NCBI GenBank assembly: GCA_964017125.1
Contig: OZ024914.1
Location: 31,183,149-31,247,148 of the forward strand
Length of the DNA: 64,000 nucleotides
Reading direction: 5' to 3'
Origin: Flabesymbios commensalis
Taxonomy: Eukaryota > Annelida > Polychaeta > Terebellida > Flabelligeridae
The notes below the pieces were generated by a model, which had not been told where the DNA came from, did not search any database, and saw only the letters and a program-made list of their open reading frames with translations. This document shows, piece after piece, positions 44,257 through 59,200 of this stretch; position 1 is the stretch's first letter; each line of letters begins with the position of its first letter. Position numbers and translations under genes: made by a program.

Positions 44257-47200
44257 CTAAAACAAAAATTAGTCAGTTGAAAAAGGTAAAATTGACTAAA
44301 TTTACTACATTTTTAAATGACACAAAATGGTCCACATAGATATGTGCATGGATGCACTTCAGTCTATTTTTTTAAGAAGTACTTCCACTAAATAATATTT
44401 AGGGAAAACAATAGGTTTTTATATTCGACCATAAAATGAGAAACATATTCCAATATCCAGTGCCAGTAAGGAAGTAGCATAATTATCAGATTATGTAGCG
44501 CTATTTCTGTTAAAAACAATGCAATCCGTAAAAGAAAATGCATTCTGTACACATGATAGGAGGGTGAGGTGAGTGAGCATGGAGGGGTATTGCCAGCATT
44601 TTCCTACACTTACCCTGTCAAAATCCCCACCTTCCGTGTGTACTGTGACAATTTTAAGACAGAGCGTTTTATGAAAAATCATCCCAACTAAATGCATATT
44701 GATTTGGGTAGCAACTGTAATAATGATATGAGGTGTCACCACTGTGGTCGGAACGGGCATATTCAGAGAGATTGTCAATAGTTATAAGAAAAGAACGACA
44801 AAGATAAATTCGGCAATTGTTATCATGCAGTCACTTTACATTTACATATTAGCCAAGATACGGAATAAAGGGGTCTCGTGTTTTTCTTGTGGTGTTGTGG
44901 GTTAACCCTTCTGAGTCCTCACGATGCATTAAAGCATCATTTCGTCGCCTCGGAGCTAAAGGATCCTATCTGACACTCGTTAGAGTGGCAGATAGGATCC
45001 TTTAGCTCCGAGGCGACGATTTTACAACCCCTGAAAACAGCCTAATTTTCTTACAACTAAGGATTTTTGAATGCATATTCCCATAAAACTGATTTACCAA
45101 TACGTGACAATTTTCTTTACTTTTTCACCCACGTCAAATCATCTTCACCCACTACAAGTCGAGAATTGCGGTAGCAATTCGCGGCTTGTAGTGGATGAAG
45201 ATGAAAATGTCAAGTCCGGTTTGAAAGAGTCTTGTCTTATCCTGTACCCAATTGAGTTACATAATGCTAATGTTTCCTCACTTGCTGCGGTGATGGTGTA
45301 GGGCTCCCAGTCCAGCTGGCATATCTCTTGTCTCATTCTCTCTCCTTCTGGTACGTCTCTGAACACCTGCTCAGCCTCATCGTACAGGACATCACAGGTC
45401 TGAGTGACACTCATCATACACTGCATTCTACGAGCGATCTCTCTGTCAACACAAACACACCCATTATAATCACAATATACTCTTCTATATTCGGGAAGGC
45501 ATCTTCATATTATTACATGTTTAATAACCCTTTGCCTGCTGATCACGACTATTGTCGTTTTTAATACGTTTAATTAGCCGAATAAGTCAGTAAGTGTGTA
45601 TGCAATGAGTGTTTAAACGTGACGATTTGCAAATTTTAGGTGTCAATTAAACAAATATGGGTAATGTTCAGCCACTTGAAGTTGTGGGTCGCGGTAGCAA
45701 GACACAACTTCAAATGGCTGAAAATTTAAATGTTAGCTTTATCGTACAGGACACCAAAGGTCTGAGTGACACTCATCCTACACTGCATGAGCGATCTCTC
45801 TGTCAACACAAACACACTGATTATAGTCACAACATGCTGTTCCATATTCGGGATGATATATATTGGTGTCTCATTACATATTTATTAACCGTCTGCATGT
45901 TTATCATGACTATTATTGTTTTTAATCCGTTTTATTATTCGATAAAATCACAGTTATTGGGAATGGACTGAGTGTTTAAACATCAAGATTTGTTAATTTT
46001 AGGTCTCAAATTAAATACATATGAGTTACTTTCACCCACTTGAAGTTGTGGGTCGTGGTAGCGAGACACAACTTCAAGTGGGTTAAAATTTAAATAAATT
46101 AACTTAGCAGGATATGGGTTAACGTAATTTTGATTATTTTATAGCGCCTATCCAAGTGTTCATTTTGAAAGGTTTGTCAATAATAATGCAACTGGGTTGT
46201 ATTTTATATAATATTCAGAGAAGAGTGTATCGGGGATTTACATGCATTCTGTTTGGTTCTCTCTTAAACTTTCAGCGCGGGGACCGACTTTAGATGTCAG
46301 CATAGACGTCAGATTCTGACATCTAAAGGCGATCAACGCATTGTAAGAGTAAACTAGGTATATGGCGTAGACCCATAACATATGTATTTAAGTGAAGCAG
46401 AAAGAGCTTACGAAGACATTTATGATAATTTCAAATTACAATTATTATTTGGACTCCATGGATCATACAAAGATATTTTGGCATTGTAGAGGTTAAATCA
46501 AGGCCGTGATGGCTCAAGTGGGGTTCAGATGATTGTTGATGCTGAATTATCTGTCTGTGTGATTTAACTGTCAAGTCGGATGATAATTTTACTTGAAATG
46601 AGCTAACACTATGTGATGACGATATTTGAGAAAAGTTGTAAATCTTGATTAGAGCAACATGCATAGTCTAGATAACTATATCTTGCATCAACGGTCATAG
46701 TAACCCAGATTGTGTATAATATTGTAATGTGTTCTATCATAAATTCTGTAATTTTCTGTAATTTTATTCAACTTATTTAATATTCGTTTTTTACTAGTGA
46801 ATCAATGTTAGACAGCCGTCTACGACGCCTGCACAGCATTGAATGTACATTTCGTCCCCTTGGATATGAAAGGGTGTATCTGCCACTTTCAAAAGTGGCA
46901 GATACACCCTTTCATATCCAAGGGGACGAATTTTGTCGATCATGTGGAGTTATTCACCTGCAGGCCTCGTAAGTGGTGGCCCCTCTGCCGTCAGCCAGCA
47001 CTATTTCTGCGGTCATCACCTCCAAGGAATCTTCCATATGGGGATTGTAACAGTTCGCGAGTCTACCAACTCGGAACGTCAGGTTGTTACAGTCTGTAAA
47101 ACACATAACACCATTATTAACCCTTTAACCGTCAGGATACCATCATACTCGGTTTTCACATTTTTTATTGGCGTATTACATATCAGCTTTTAAACATAAA

Positions 47201-50200
47201 ACGTGACATCAATCGGCAATATTTGAAAATGGTTGACTTCCTTTTCGTCAAATGTGAATAATTTTCACCCACTTGAAGTTGTGGATCGCGTCAGCGAGCC
47301 GCAACTTCAAGTGGGTGAAAATTCCAATTAAGTAACTTGGCGGTTAAAGTGGTAACCCTTGCTTCACAATTTTGGTCTCAAATTAAAGACATAATTATGA
47401 GTAATTTTCACCCACTTGAAGTTTTGGTTCGCGGTAGCGAGACACAACTTTATGTAGCGCTTTAAAAATTAACCATTAAAAGTAATAATCACGTGTGGAA
47501 TTGCTTTTTTTCTCCCAGATTGATATCGTTTTGATTCAAATTCTGCATAATATGTAAGTCATTCTCACCCACTTGAAGTTCGGCCCACAACTTCAAGTGG
47601 GTGAAAAATAAATTGATAAATCAGTGAATTTAGGGTTTATATAATCATATATAATATATTTATATAATCATAAAAGGTAAACACCAGAATTAAAAAAACT
47701 AACATTCTCTCAAAATGGCGAAGTTCTAACATTTCAAATGATATATTATAGTACACTTCAGGTAATTCACGAGAGCTGATCTAATTGACTGAATAAAAAA
47801 CTAGAGCATGAGTTCCCAAACTCCAAGGCACGGCTTTATCTTTAATTTTTTTAAATATAACAGTGTATTGGTCTTCCTCATGGGCAGAATCCTAAATGTC
47901 AATGATATATTCAAGAAAAAAACGAAGGAGACAAGGTAAAATATATCTTCAACGTGTATTCCTTCCACCACCATCGACGGTGCTGGCCAACATTCATTCA
48001 ATACTTGCCTACGATGTGCCTCGTACAGAGGATTTAGGCCTTAGCCCATGAAATTCCGATTCAATGTTGGGCCAGCATCAGACCTCATTGCTGGTTCAAC
48101 GCCGGTCAATCGTCTACGACGCTGGCCCAACACTAATCCATCACTGAGTCTGCTGTGTACTTTGCGCAAACACGTGGCATTCACCCAATGCTGTTTTAAT
48201 GTTGACCCACAGTCTTCGACGCTGGCCCGACAGTGAAACAGCATTGGGTGATTGTACGGTGTTTTCTGACTGCTGCATTGTTATGTGGGTGACGCTTTCA
48301 ATCCGGCGCCAGAAACACCAGGTAACACGATACACTGGCCCAATGATGATGTAATGCAGAGTCACCGTCTGCCACGCTGGGCCCACATTATTCCAACCAA
48401 AACCTTTTAAGCCCTAATCACTATATTTAATCTTGAATGTATCTTTTCTGAACACTTTTTAAAGACGAAACTACTTAACTTAGGGAGCTCAAACTTTATA
48501 TTTGACATGCTCATAAGCATGGGGTATAGAAATGTCAACCGTTTCCCACACACAGCACCCCTCTTTCCCCTAAATAGGACACAAACTCAGGCAAAATAAA
48601 CTTAATAGACTCCTGGCACATAATTCAGAATGCCTAGAAAGAATTCAGATATTTCTGCCATGTTAAGCGAAATGCTGGTAACTGTTTGCGTTACGAGTCA
48701 GCAGATAATGCGTTTAGGCCTTGCAGAGCAGACTTGCCCAACAATAATCGGTCACTTTAATGATAAAACAACAACCCTGAAGTGCTTCTTTAACCCGCTC
48801 AGTGCGGGGGGCATTGTTTAAGCATCAGAATCTGACGTCTACAGACGGCAAATTTTTACTTCTAAAGTCAATCCCCACACTGTTTTTTTTTTAATTTGTA
48901 GTGGCCTAGACCCATAAGGTAGGTATTCAAATGACGCCGAAAGAGCTAACCAAGACATCTATGATGATGTCAAATAAAACAAGACTACATAAGTCCAGAA
49001 GCTCCCGCTCCGAATTAGAATTTGATTTAAGCAATTTTGTATAGGGTTATTAATGTAGTCCTAGTCTAGGTCAAAAATCAAGACGCAAGACAACTAGGTC
49101 TAAGAAGCCCAGTCTGAGAGTAAGATAAGAACTAGACAGTCTGTCACAGATTGCAAACCTCCATTGAAATTAATGATCCTAATCAGTATCCCAGTAATGG
49201 TCTACCTATCTGGCATGGTTTACCCGATATCAGGCCAATCGAGTTAACTAATAGCAGATTTACGGTCATTTTGAATTTGATATAAATTAGTTAAAAACTT
49301 AGGGTGCATCCTCCCCCGAAACCTCAAATTTTGTTTTATAGTAATGGACTAACATCTAACACAGTTTGCAAAATATTGGGCATGTGAAAGTAAATAATGG
49401 CCGATAGAGGGCCATTTTGAATTTGATCAAGTCAAAATTTTCCAAGATGCATCCTTAGCTGAAATCTCACATTTCATTCTATAGTAATGGTCTAGCCATC
49501 TAGCACGGTTTACCAAATATCGCCCATGTGAAAGTGAAAAATGGCCGATAGGAGGCCATTTTGAATTTGATCAATTCAAAATTTTTCAAGATGCATCCTC
49601 TCCTGAAATCTCACATTTTGTTTTATAGTAATGGTCTAGCCATCTAGTACGGTTACTAAAAACCGGCTATGTGAAAGTAAATAATGGCCGATAGGCGGCC
49701 ATTTTGAATTTGATCGAGTAAATTTTTTTCAAGATGCATCCTCTCTTGTAATCTCACATTTTGTTTTATAGTAATGGTCCAGCTATCTAACACGGTTTAC
49801 CACATATCAGCAATGTGAAAGTAAATAGTGGCCAATAGGCGGCCATTTTGAATTCGATTGAGTCGAAAGTGTTTTAAAGGCATCCTCTCTCTAAACGTCA
49901 CATTTTGTTTTATAGTAATGGTCTAGCTATCTAGCACGGTTTACCTGATATCAGGCCTATCGAGGTAAATAATGCTGATTGTCGGCCATTTTGAATTCGT
50001 AAGTTAAAAATTTTCAGGTTGCATCCTCCCCCGAAAACTCACACTTTGTTTTATAGTAATCAGGTAATGGTCTAGCCATCTAGCACGGTTTACCAAATAT
50101 CAGCCATGTGAAAATGAATAATGGCCGAAAAGGCGGCCATTTTTAATTTGATCAAGTCAATTTTTTTCAAGATGCATCTTCATCTGAAATCTCACATTTC

Positions 50201-53200
50201 GTTTTACAGTAATGGTCTAGCCATCTAGCACGGTTGACCAAATAACGGCCATGTGAAAGTGAATAATGGCCGATAAGCGGCCATTTTGAATTTTATCGAG
50301 TCTAATTTTTTCAAGATGCATCTCTCCTGAAATCACACATTTTGTTTTATAGTAATGGTCTAGCCATCTAGCACGGTTTACCAAATGACGGCCATGTGAA
50401 AGTGAATAATGGCCAATAAGCGGCCATTTTGAATTTTATCAAGTCGAATTTTTTCAAGATGCATCCTCTCCTGAAATCACACATTTTGTTTTATAGTAAT
50501 GGTCTAGCCATCTAGCACGGTTTACCAAATAACGGCCATGTGAAAGTGAATAACGGCAGATAAGCGGCCATTTTGAATTTTATCGAGTCGAATTTTTTCA
50601 AGATGCATCCTCTCCTGAAATCACACATTTTGTTTTATAGTAATGGTCTAGCCATCTAGCACGGTTTACCAAATAACGGCCATGTGAAAGTGAATAATGG
50701 CCGATTGGCGGCCATTTTGAACTTTGACAAAAATAATTTTTTCAAAATACATCCCCTCCTGAAGCCTTACAATTTGTTTTATAGTAATGGTGTAGATATC
50801 TTGAGCGGTTTTCATGATATTCCACAATATCAGGCCTGTCGAGGTGAATAATGGCTGATAGGCGGCCATTTTGAATTTTATCAACTTCAAATTTTTCAGG
50901 ATGCATCCTCTCCTGAAACCTTACAATTTATTTGATATTAATGACGTAGCTATCTTGAGCGGTTTTCATGATATTCCGCAATATCAGGCCTGTCGAGGTG
51001 AATAATGGCCGATAGGCGGCCATTTTTAATTTTATCGACTTGAAATTTTTCAAGATGCATCCTCTCCTGAAACCTCACAATTTGTTTTATAGTAATGGTG
51101 TAGCTATCTTGAGCGGTTTTCATGATATTCCGCAAAATCTTTCAGTCGGATTTACCGATGTTATAAATTAGGTCAAAGTGCTGGGTCAACTTCAAGGTCA
51201 AGGTCCAAAAACCTGAAAAGGCACAACTAGGGACCTTAGAGAACATGTATGTGCAATATGACTGTCATCGGCCCAGTACTTTTCGAGATCTGCTCCGGAA
51301 ACGAAGTGCGCGTCAAAACGTCTAAATAGGTCATAGTTCTGAACCAGAAGTAGGTCAAAGTTCAAATACCCCAAAAGGCACAACTAGACCCCCTAGGGGT
51401 GTTGTGTGTAAAATTTGAAGACAATCGGACAAGTACTTTCAGAGATATGCTCCGGAAACGAATTGTTTACGGACGGCCCAACGGCCCAACGGCCCAACGG
51501 CCCAACGGCCCAACGCCGTCACATCATCATTTTCTCCTCTGCAACCTTGCGTATTGAATTCAGATTAAAAATATTTTAACCCGTCCATTAGCCACCTGGA
51601 AGTAACCCACATACCAAAAATTGTTATCCTAGCTTATTTTCTCACAAAGTTATAGGCAAAAGAAGAGGCCAAAAAAAAACGGAGGTAGAATCCATAGCTC
51701 CCTTCGCTCACCTACGGTGACGGCGGGAGCTAACAAAACGTTTTATACACAAATATTTCAGCGCTCTCTCACCTCAACGTTCTAAGGGTAATCTCTCACC
51801 TGCATGGCAGTACTCTGTGATCCTACTGAAGTACCCAGGCTGTAGAGCTTGTTGTGCTGCATCATGACCAGTACGGTTTGTCAGGGGGAAGTGGTGCTCC
51901 TTGGGGTTGTCGTTTTCCATTGGCATGCCCTTTATCAGGGGCAGAGACCTCAAGCAGTGGCTGTGGGCACGCTTCTCACAAGCGTTGGATGAGCGCACGT
52001 GTTTCGTGAACGGATTAATGTTATTGCTGAAACAAAACAGCAAATGGTAAGCTGGTGCAATTGCAGTTGTAAAAGGATTAAACCAAATTGTCTAAATTTA
52101 AAGATGACATTGTCCCAAGGATGGCTCAACTTGGCAAGTATTACCATGTGGTATAATAATGGATATTTGCAACGTGTGTTAAGAGAGAAGAACAATTTTT
52201 CCGTTTAACTTGTAGATTTTATTATTTAAAAAAAAAAATCTTGAAAATATGGGGATGATCGCACACAAAGCTTCTGTCTGTGGTGGTACACAGTGTGTAT
52301 TATATGTGCAGACCGCCTTAAAGTAGGTGGCTCGTTTTGCTTCGCTGAATCAAAATATTGACTTTACGGCCCACTCCTGTGGATGTTTCCATGTTGCGCT
52401 TGCGTGCCGTTGTTTCAGGCGCCCTAAATGTTTACTGATAACGACCCACCAACTTTAAGCGTCCCACCAATCTATTGTTTTCAGCTGGATTACTTTTAGT
52501 TAGTCAAACAAATCATCCTAATGACAAATGAAGACTATTAAAACATGAAAGTGTGGGTCGCGATAGAGAGCCACAGTTTTATGATTGAATAACTGTGAGT
52601 CATTCTTTCCAATTTACCGTTGTGAATTTTATTCAAATACTAATATCGGGTTACACATCTTAGCAAGTCTAAGCTTCTCGACGTCGCGTCTGCGACCTCG
52701 AGAAGCCTAGCCTTGCTGTAGGGAAGATGGGATTACTAACCGGCACTGATGATATGAGTCTACCAGCACACTGTCTTTAAGTCTGAGCCAGCGCTGTAGT
52801 CCAGCTACATCTGTGGAGGGCACGTCATACTCGCTCACACTGATACCCAGGTTATCAAACACCTCAGCGTGACAGCTGTACAGTCTGTGGAAGTTACATG
52901 ACTCCTCTGAGAAGACAGAAAGACGAGGGAGAAATAAGTATGACAGTACCCACAACACCTAAATTAATCTTTATCACATTCCAACCATTTAAAAAGACTC
53001 TGTATGACCAAAATATTATTAAATCATCATTGTTATTTTTGCTCCTTAATATGTCCATAATATGTGAATATCATATGTACATAGACTAGAGTTGCGTAAG
53101 TCTTTTAAATTTTGATTTGCTGTGGCAACGTAGCAATTGTAGCGAAAACCCCGTTTATCAGTTATTTCTGTATTTCGTATTTTGGACATGCATGTCTGAA

Positions 53201-56200
53201 AATAAAGCTCGTCTATATTTCTCATTTAACTGGTAAATTCGCATCAAAAAATGTATAAAAAATTAAGCAATTCTAGTCTATGGACATTTTGACATAGTAT
53301 GAACATATAAGGGAGCCGAAATAAAAATTATGATATTGGCTTAAGTGCGTAGCTTTAAATCTAGAGATCTGAAACACACTCTAGTTAGTCAGATTTACTT
53401 TCCAACATCACACTATACATATCAAATTATATTTATTACATAGGCATACTTTTCAAAGATTACACGGAGACGCTGTGAATCCCTGTGCATGAATCTTTGA
53501 AATGTATTATACCACTTATATACAGTCATTCAATCCAAAGTTGGCACTATAGATCAAAGTTACATACTATCCATAAATTCCAAGGAGACGTTGTTCATTG
53601 TCAGTCGGCAGTTCCAGGCATTATTGAGCTGAGCCCAGGCATAGATACGAGGGGTGATGTATTTATGGAGCAGGTTCCAGCACCCTTTAGTGCTCTCAGT
53701 GTGACAGTCTATCTCGTCTTGTAGGATCCTGGGAAGCAAAACGTCACATTATTTTTGGGATAAAGAGGATGTTAAACGTGAAAGCGGTAACGTATTGGTA
53801 AATTTCAATTGATCTTAACCCTTACAACGCTGAATTAGTTTGGAGGCCAAAAGGATTTTGTTCAATTTGATATCATCATAAATGTCTCAGTTAGCTCTTT
53901 CCGTGTCATTTCAATACCTATATATGTTATGGGTCCACGGCCATTATAAATATCTTCACTCTTACAGTGCGGGGATCGACTTTAGACGTCAGAATCTGAC
54001 GTCTACAGACGTCAGATTCGGATGTCTAAAGTCGATCCCCGCACTGTAAGGGTTAACCCTTAGAACACTGATGTCGACTGCAGTAGACATTCTGTGTTTT
54101 TATTAGCAGCTGTATAACCCCTGACAAAGAGCTCTTCACAGTGATATAATGCCTTCAATCTTGAAACACTGATATATATCGGGACTTAAATTTCACATAT
54201 AACATACATTTTCAGTCACTTGAAGCTGTGGATCGCGGTAGCGAGACACAACTTCAAATGACTGAAAATTTAAATTGAATAGCTCAGTGATCAGATGGGT
54301 TGATCTATGGGAGTATGAATGACGAATATAGGGCACCCATATCATAGAGTAACGAACATAGGGACACTTCAGATATTTGGGTGATCTAATCCCGTCAAAG
54401 CACCCTTTTTGGGTGCTCAAAGTCCGTCGCCAAATGAAAAGCCCATAATTTGCTTAAATGAATGCTGCTATCTTATTCTGTGTTTTGTTAAGGAAATACG
54501 CCATATATGTGTGGAATAATTAGGTTGATGTAGATTGAAACAGTATTTTTATTTTCTACATGCCGTCAGTAATAAGCACGTGACAGCAAAATAAAGATTG
54601 CATGACGAACTTTGGACACCCACGAACTCGGGACATCCCACGTTAAAGATGTGCATGCTACCACGTGTAAACTTTCAGATGATTATTAGTAGTTTTATGT
54701 CCATCAACTCAATCATCCAGCTAGACCAGTCATCATTTTTAAATGAAAAATCGCATTTAAACTAATTGACTAGCTGCATTATCCATGTTGCATAGAATAT
54801 AGATGTAGAACATGTGAGAAGATTTTTATTTCGTATGAACAGCCAATATATTTCTTTTCAATATAATTTTTATTCACTGGTTATACAATCATAAACATCT
54901 ATTTTAATGTTCACCCACTTGAAGTTGTGGATCGCGGTAGCGAGACACAACTTCAAGTGGGTGAACATTAATTAAACCGGTGATTCTTCATATACGAAGC
55001 TGACAGAATAACATACTAATGATTACACATGGCAAAATTCAAGGACTTCCAAGGACCAATTCAAGCAGCTAAAGCAACAATAATACAAGTACATAACTAT
55101 TTATCAGTGTCACAGCAAAGCTTCCTACAGGCTGCTTCGCCGTGAACTATAAAACAACACATAGATAATAATACAATAATACATATATGGATAATTTGTC
55201 TAAGTTAAAGGACTTTCAAGTAACTTTTGCTAAATGTCCCATTTGTCAAGCACTTTGTCATGCACATACCTGCATGCCTGGTACTTAGTCAGATAGCTGT
55301 GTGTCAGGCTTGTCACATGGTTCTCCAGACATTCCTCTATCTCATTACCCGCCTGAGTCTCTGATAGACAAGCTGAAGACAAACACAACAAGGAGAAATG
55401 AACCCTCCAGTGTATTAGCCCTTTGTTTCATAATCACGACAGAAGTCGTTTTTAATCGTTTTTTTAGCCGATAGCACCACTGTTATTGGGAATGAAATGA
55501 CTGTTTAAACATCAATATTTGGTAATGTTTACTATCAAATTAAACGAAATATCAGTAATTTTTAACCATTTGATGTTATGGATCGCGGTAGCGAGACACA
55601 ACCTCAAGTGGTTGAAAATTTAAATAAATTAACTTAAAAAGATAAGGATTAATTGCTTGATAGTCCAAACACCAGCGTAATAGTCATGTAGCACCCAACA
55701 ATAACAGGTGCTGTGGGTTTTTATTTCTTAACCTCGTAGATCACTGATGTCGACTGCAGTCTACAGTCCGTGTTTTTATTAGCACCTGTACATAGCCCCT
55801 GATAACGAGCTGTTCACAGTAAGATATGCCTTCAATCTTGAAACACTGACATAATTATATTGGAGCCTTAATTTCACAAATAACATAAATTTCCAGTCAC
55901 TTGAAGTTGTGTGTCGCGATAGCGAGACACAACTTCAAGTGAATGAAAATTAAATTGAATAGCTTAGTGAGCTGAGGGTTAAGGTTTTTGGTGGTATACT
56001 GAAATAATAAAAACATTAGGTGCTCGGACACGAAAACATAATGCCTCTGACCGGATCTGATTGATCACCTCACCGACCTACCAGTAGCTATAATGGTGCG
56101 CAAAGCCAAAAGGCAGTAGCTGCTTACTGCAATACGTTAGTGTTACTGCGTTCTGGCGTTGCAGTACAGTACAGTACTATCATCCGCTCTGCTCAAGCGT

Positions 56201-59200
56201 GGGTCGATAATTGGTGGAAAATTGTCTTTTGAAATAAGGTTGTTGTTTCTGATTCTCATGTAAAAAACGAGCTTCGGATTGAATTTCTAATTTGACTAAT
56301 GAAAGCGGAGAAACTGAGATGTCACATGACCCTTTCATATCTAAGGGGATGATAGGATTCAGGATATATTTATTCCGTCGAAAACATGTACAATGATAAT
56401 TTTTTTAACGTGAAAAGGAGACCCTTATATATGTCGCTAGCACAAGAGCCACACGATATAATAAATTGTTTTGAGAAAAATCACTAATCAAGGTTGCTGT
56501 AATTTTACTTTAATACAGTCAAACATATATAAACAAAGCCTTGCAAAATAGGTTGATGTGGTTATTTACCATACCCACTACTACACTGTGTATTCGCACA
56601 ACATACGTGCACAAAGTAATAGATGCACAGTCCCCGTCGACTCAGAATCAGATAACTGGTGGCGTTTAGTATATTCACCGTCTTCTCCACGTCTTGCTAC
56701 ACCAGGTTTCCCTTAATATACGTGTGACCACCCAGTGAACTCCAAACATTTCGTCGCCTCGGAGCTAAAGGATCCTATCTGACACTCGTCAGAGTGGCAG
56801 ATAGGATCCTTTAGCTCCGAGGCGACGATTTGGCTTTGACGTTGGTACAACATTGTAAAAATGTTATACAAATACTTTGTGTTCACTAGGTGTCCACATC
56901 ACACTAATCATTATTATAATAATAGGCATTATGTCTATATTATATATGCCAAATAATTCATTTATTGATTACATAGGCCCCTGTTATCTCACCACTGTGG
57001 AAGGCTGCTACAGGTCTTGAGAGGTCTATGCCACTGTGGTAGTTACATATGCCGACTACGTGCCACATCCCGGGTATGGTGTTATACCTCTCTATGATAT
57101 GGTCCTCCACTAGTAAACAGTCATTGGCCACCCTCTCTACACACCTTCCAATATCACTCATCTCGCTATAACATATAAGCTCTCATTAGAAAATACCTGT
57201 TCGACTCATTTTTATGCGAAGTGTAATAGTTTGCAGAACAAGACGTGTTTCTTTCACTGGGGCACTATGTATATGGTCACCTTGGCTTTATCTTATTTCA
57301 ATTTTCACCCACTAGAAGTTGTGTCTCGCTACCGCGACCCACAACATCAAGTGGGTGAAAATTACTCATACAATGTTTAATAAGAGACCAAGCATTTGCA
57401 AATCTTGATATTTAAACGTTCATTCCCAATAACAGTGATTTAATCGGAAAATAAAACAGATCAAAAACGCCTACAGTTATGATTAGCGGTGAAAAGATTA
57501 AAAGATCAAGTTACGTGGCTAATACGGCCCAAATACAGAACAGATGTAAGCTGTAAGAAAATTACATTTCACATACTTATGTTGAATCATAACTTCCAGT
57601 GAGAGACAACTATTTATTTGGTAAATTCAACAGTGTAAACTGGCCAACATGGACGATTCAAAGTCAAAAGACACAATAAAAGGAACCATTAATAGCAGTC
57701 CCGATAAAAAGTAATGATCTTAGAATTGAAATGGTTAAATATGGTTAGCCTATACATATGCGATGGCTCGCATTTCAGGAGAGGTTACATTGTTTTGCTC
57801 GGGTTAAACTTTAGGGAAAAAGGGTGGCTTAGGGGCTTCACCCCCAATTGAAAAAGTGCCGAGATACGGTGGTGCATGCTCCTGCACTTTTTTGTATTTA
57901 CCTGCACAGGTATGTGTACGTGCCCTTGTCACCATAGTTATAAGCTCTGGTGATAGCGCGAACCTTATATTCCAAATCCCCAGAGTAACAGCTCTCCAAG
58001 TCATGTATCCTTCTCTCTACTTCAGAATAATCACCACCACAAGCTACAAAATAAATGGGAAAAATATTCCTAACTAAACAGTTGTAAAATTAAAAGTTTC
58101 TCCGAGTGTAAATTATTAAGCGTCCAATGAATTGGTTACTTTATAGTCGAAGTAGGCCAACCAAACTTTGAAATAACACATTCGTACAAATATTTTGGTT
58201 TGAAAATATATCACCCACCTGGCAAACATAAAATATTTGTATAGCATTTATACAACGTCGGCACAACGTCTTCGACGTTAGACCAACATTGTACAAATAT
58301 TATACAAATCTTTAATGGGTAGCATTGCAAATTATATAGATTTGGCTCAGAAATAATTGTTTACCCAGAAAACGCTATGGGTTGAACTAGTCATATGTTA
58401 ATGTTGAATTTTCAGTCACTTGAAGTTGTGTCTCGCTACCGCGACACACTACTTCAAGTGAAAAAATAAATGTGTTTCAAATTAGTGATAATCATGTAAA
58501 TTTGCACTTAAATTTTGTAACTACTTTTTAGTCACTTGAAGTTGTGAATCGCGGTAGCGAGACACAACTTCAAGTCACTGAAAAAAATTAAATCGCTCAG
58601 AACTCTAGGGGTCACGTTTGAAGTGAGATATGGAGATGAGAATATGTAAATCCAGAATTAAAGCTTAGGTGAGAAGAGAATAATGCTCAGATCATTGCAA
58701 TATTACTCACACGGGGTGCAGAGGTATTTGACGTAATTCATGTCTTTAAAAAATGAGACGAATGGCACGTATGACTCCTCGCTGGACTCGCTTCCCCCGC
58801 TCGAACCTGAGCCACCGGTGCTGTTCTCGTAATCTGGTGTAGCATAAGTAGTATTGTAGTAGTAGTATGAAGTAGTGGTCTGCCATTTGTCTGTGTGAAG
58901 AGTTTTCCCCTGACCTGTGGCCGTTTTTGGAGCGTATGTGGTGTATTTCCCTGTGGGTTTGGCAGTGGGGACAGTTCCAGTTTTTCCCCCGGATGTTTGC
59001 GGAGCGTATGTGGTGTATTTGCCTGTGGGTGTGGAGATATCGCTGGATGTGGTTGTAGAATCTGCCTGTCGTTTTTGTCTTGCAGCAGCCTGGATCATGC
59101 CCATCAGAGTGCTGGCGGGTTTCCTGATTTCCCGTTTGTTGCGGTCCCTGCCGTTCATACTGTCCGTAATATCTTCCATCATTCGTGTGCACGGTATCTC

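Noticed and set aside
45282-45430. Acceptor TAG at about 45431 for the domain 7 exon
   Set aside because: It keeps the frame but loses five residues that restore the spacing to C4 seen in all other domains, and it has a poorer polypyrimidine tract than TTGACAG at 45443.
50666-51135. Minus-strand frames of the type KNGRLSAIIH
   Set aside because: Translations of satellite units.
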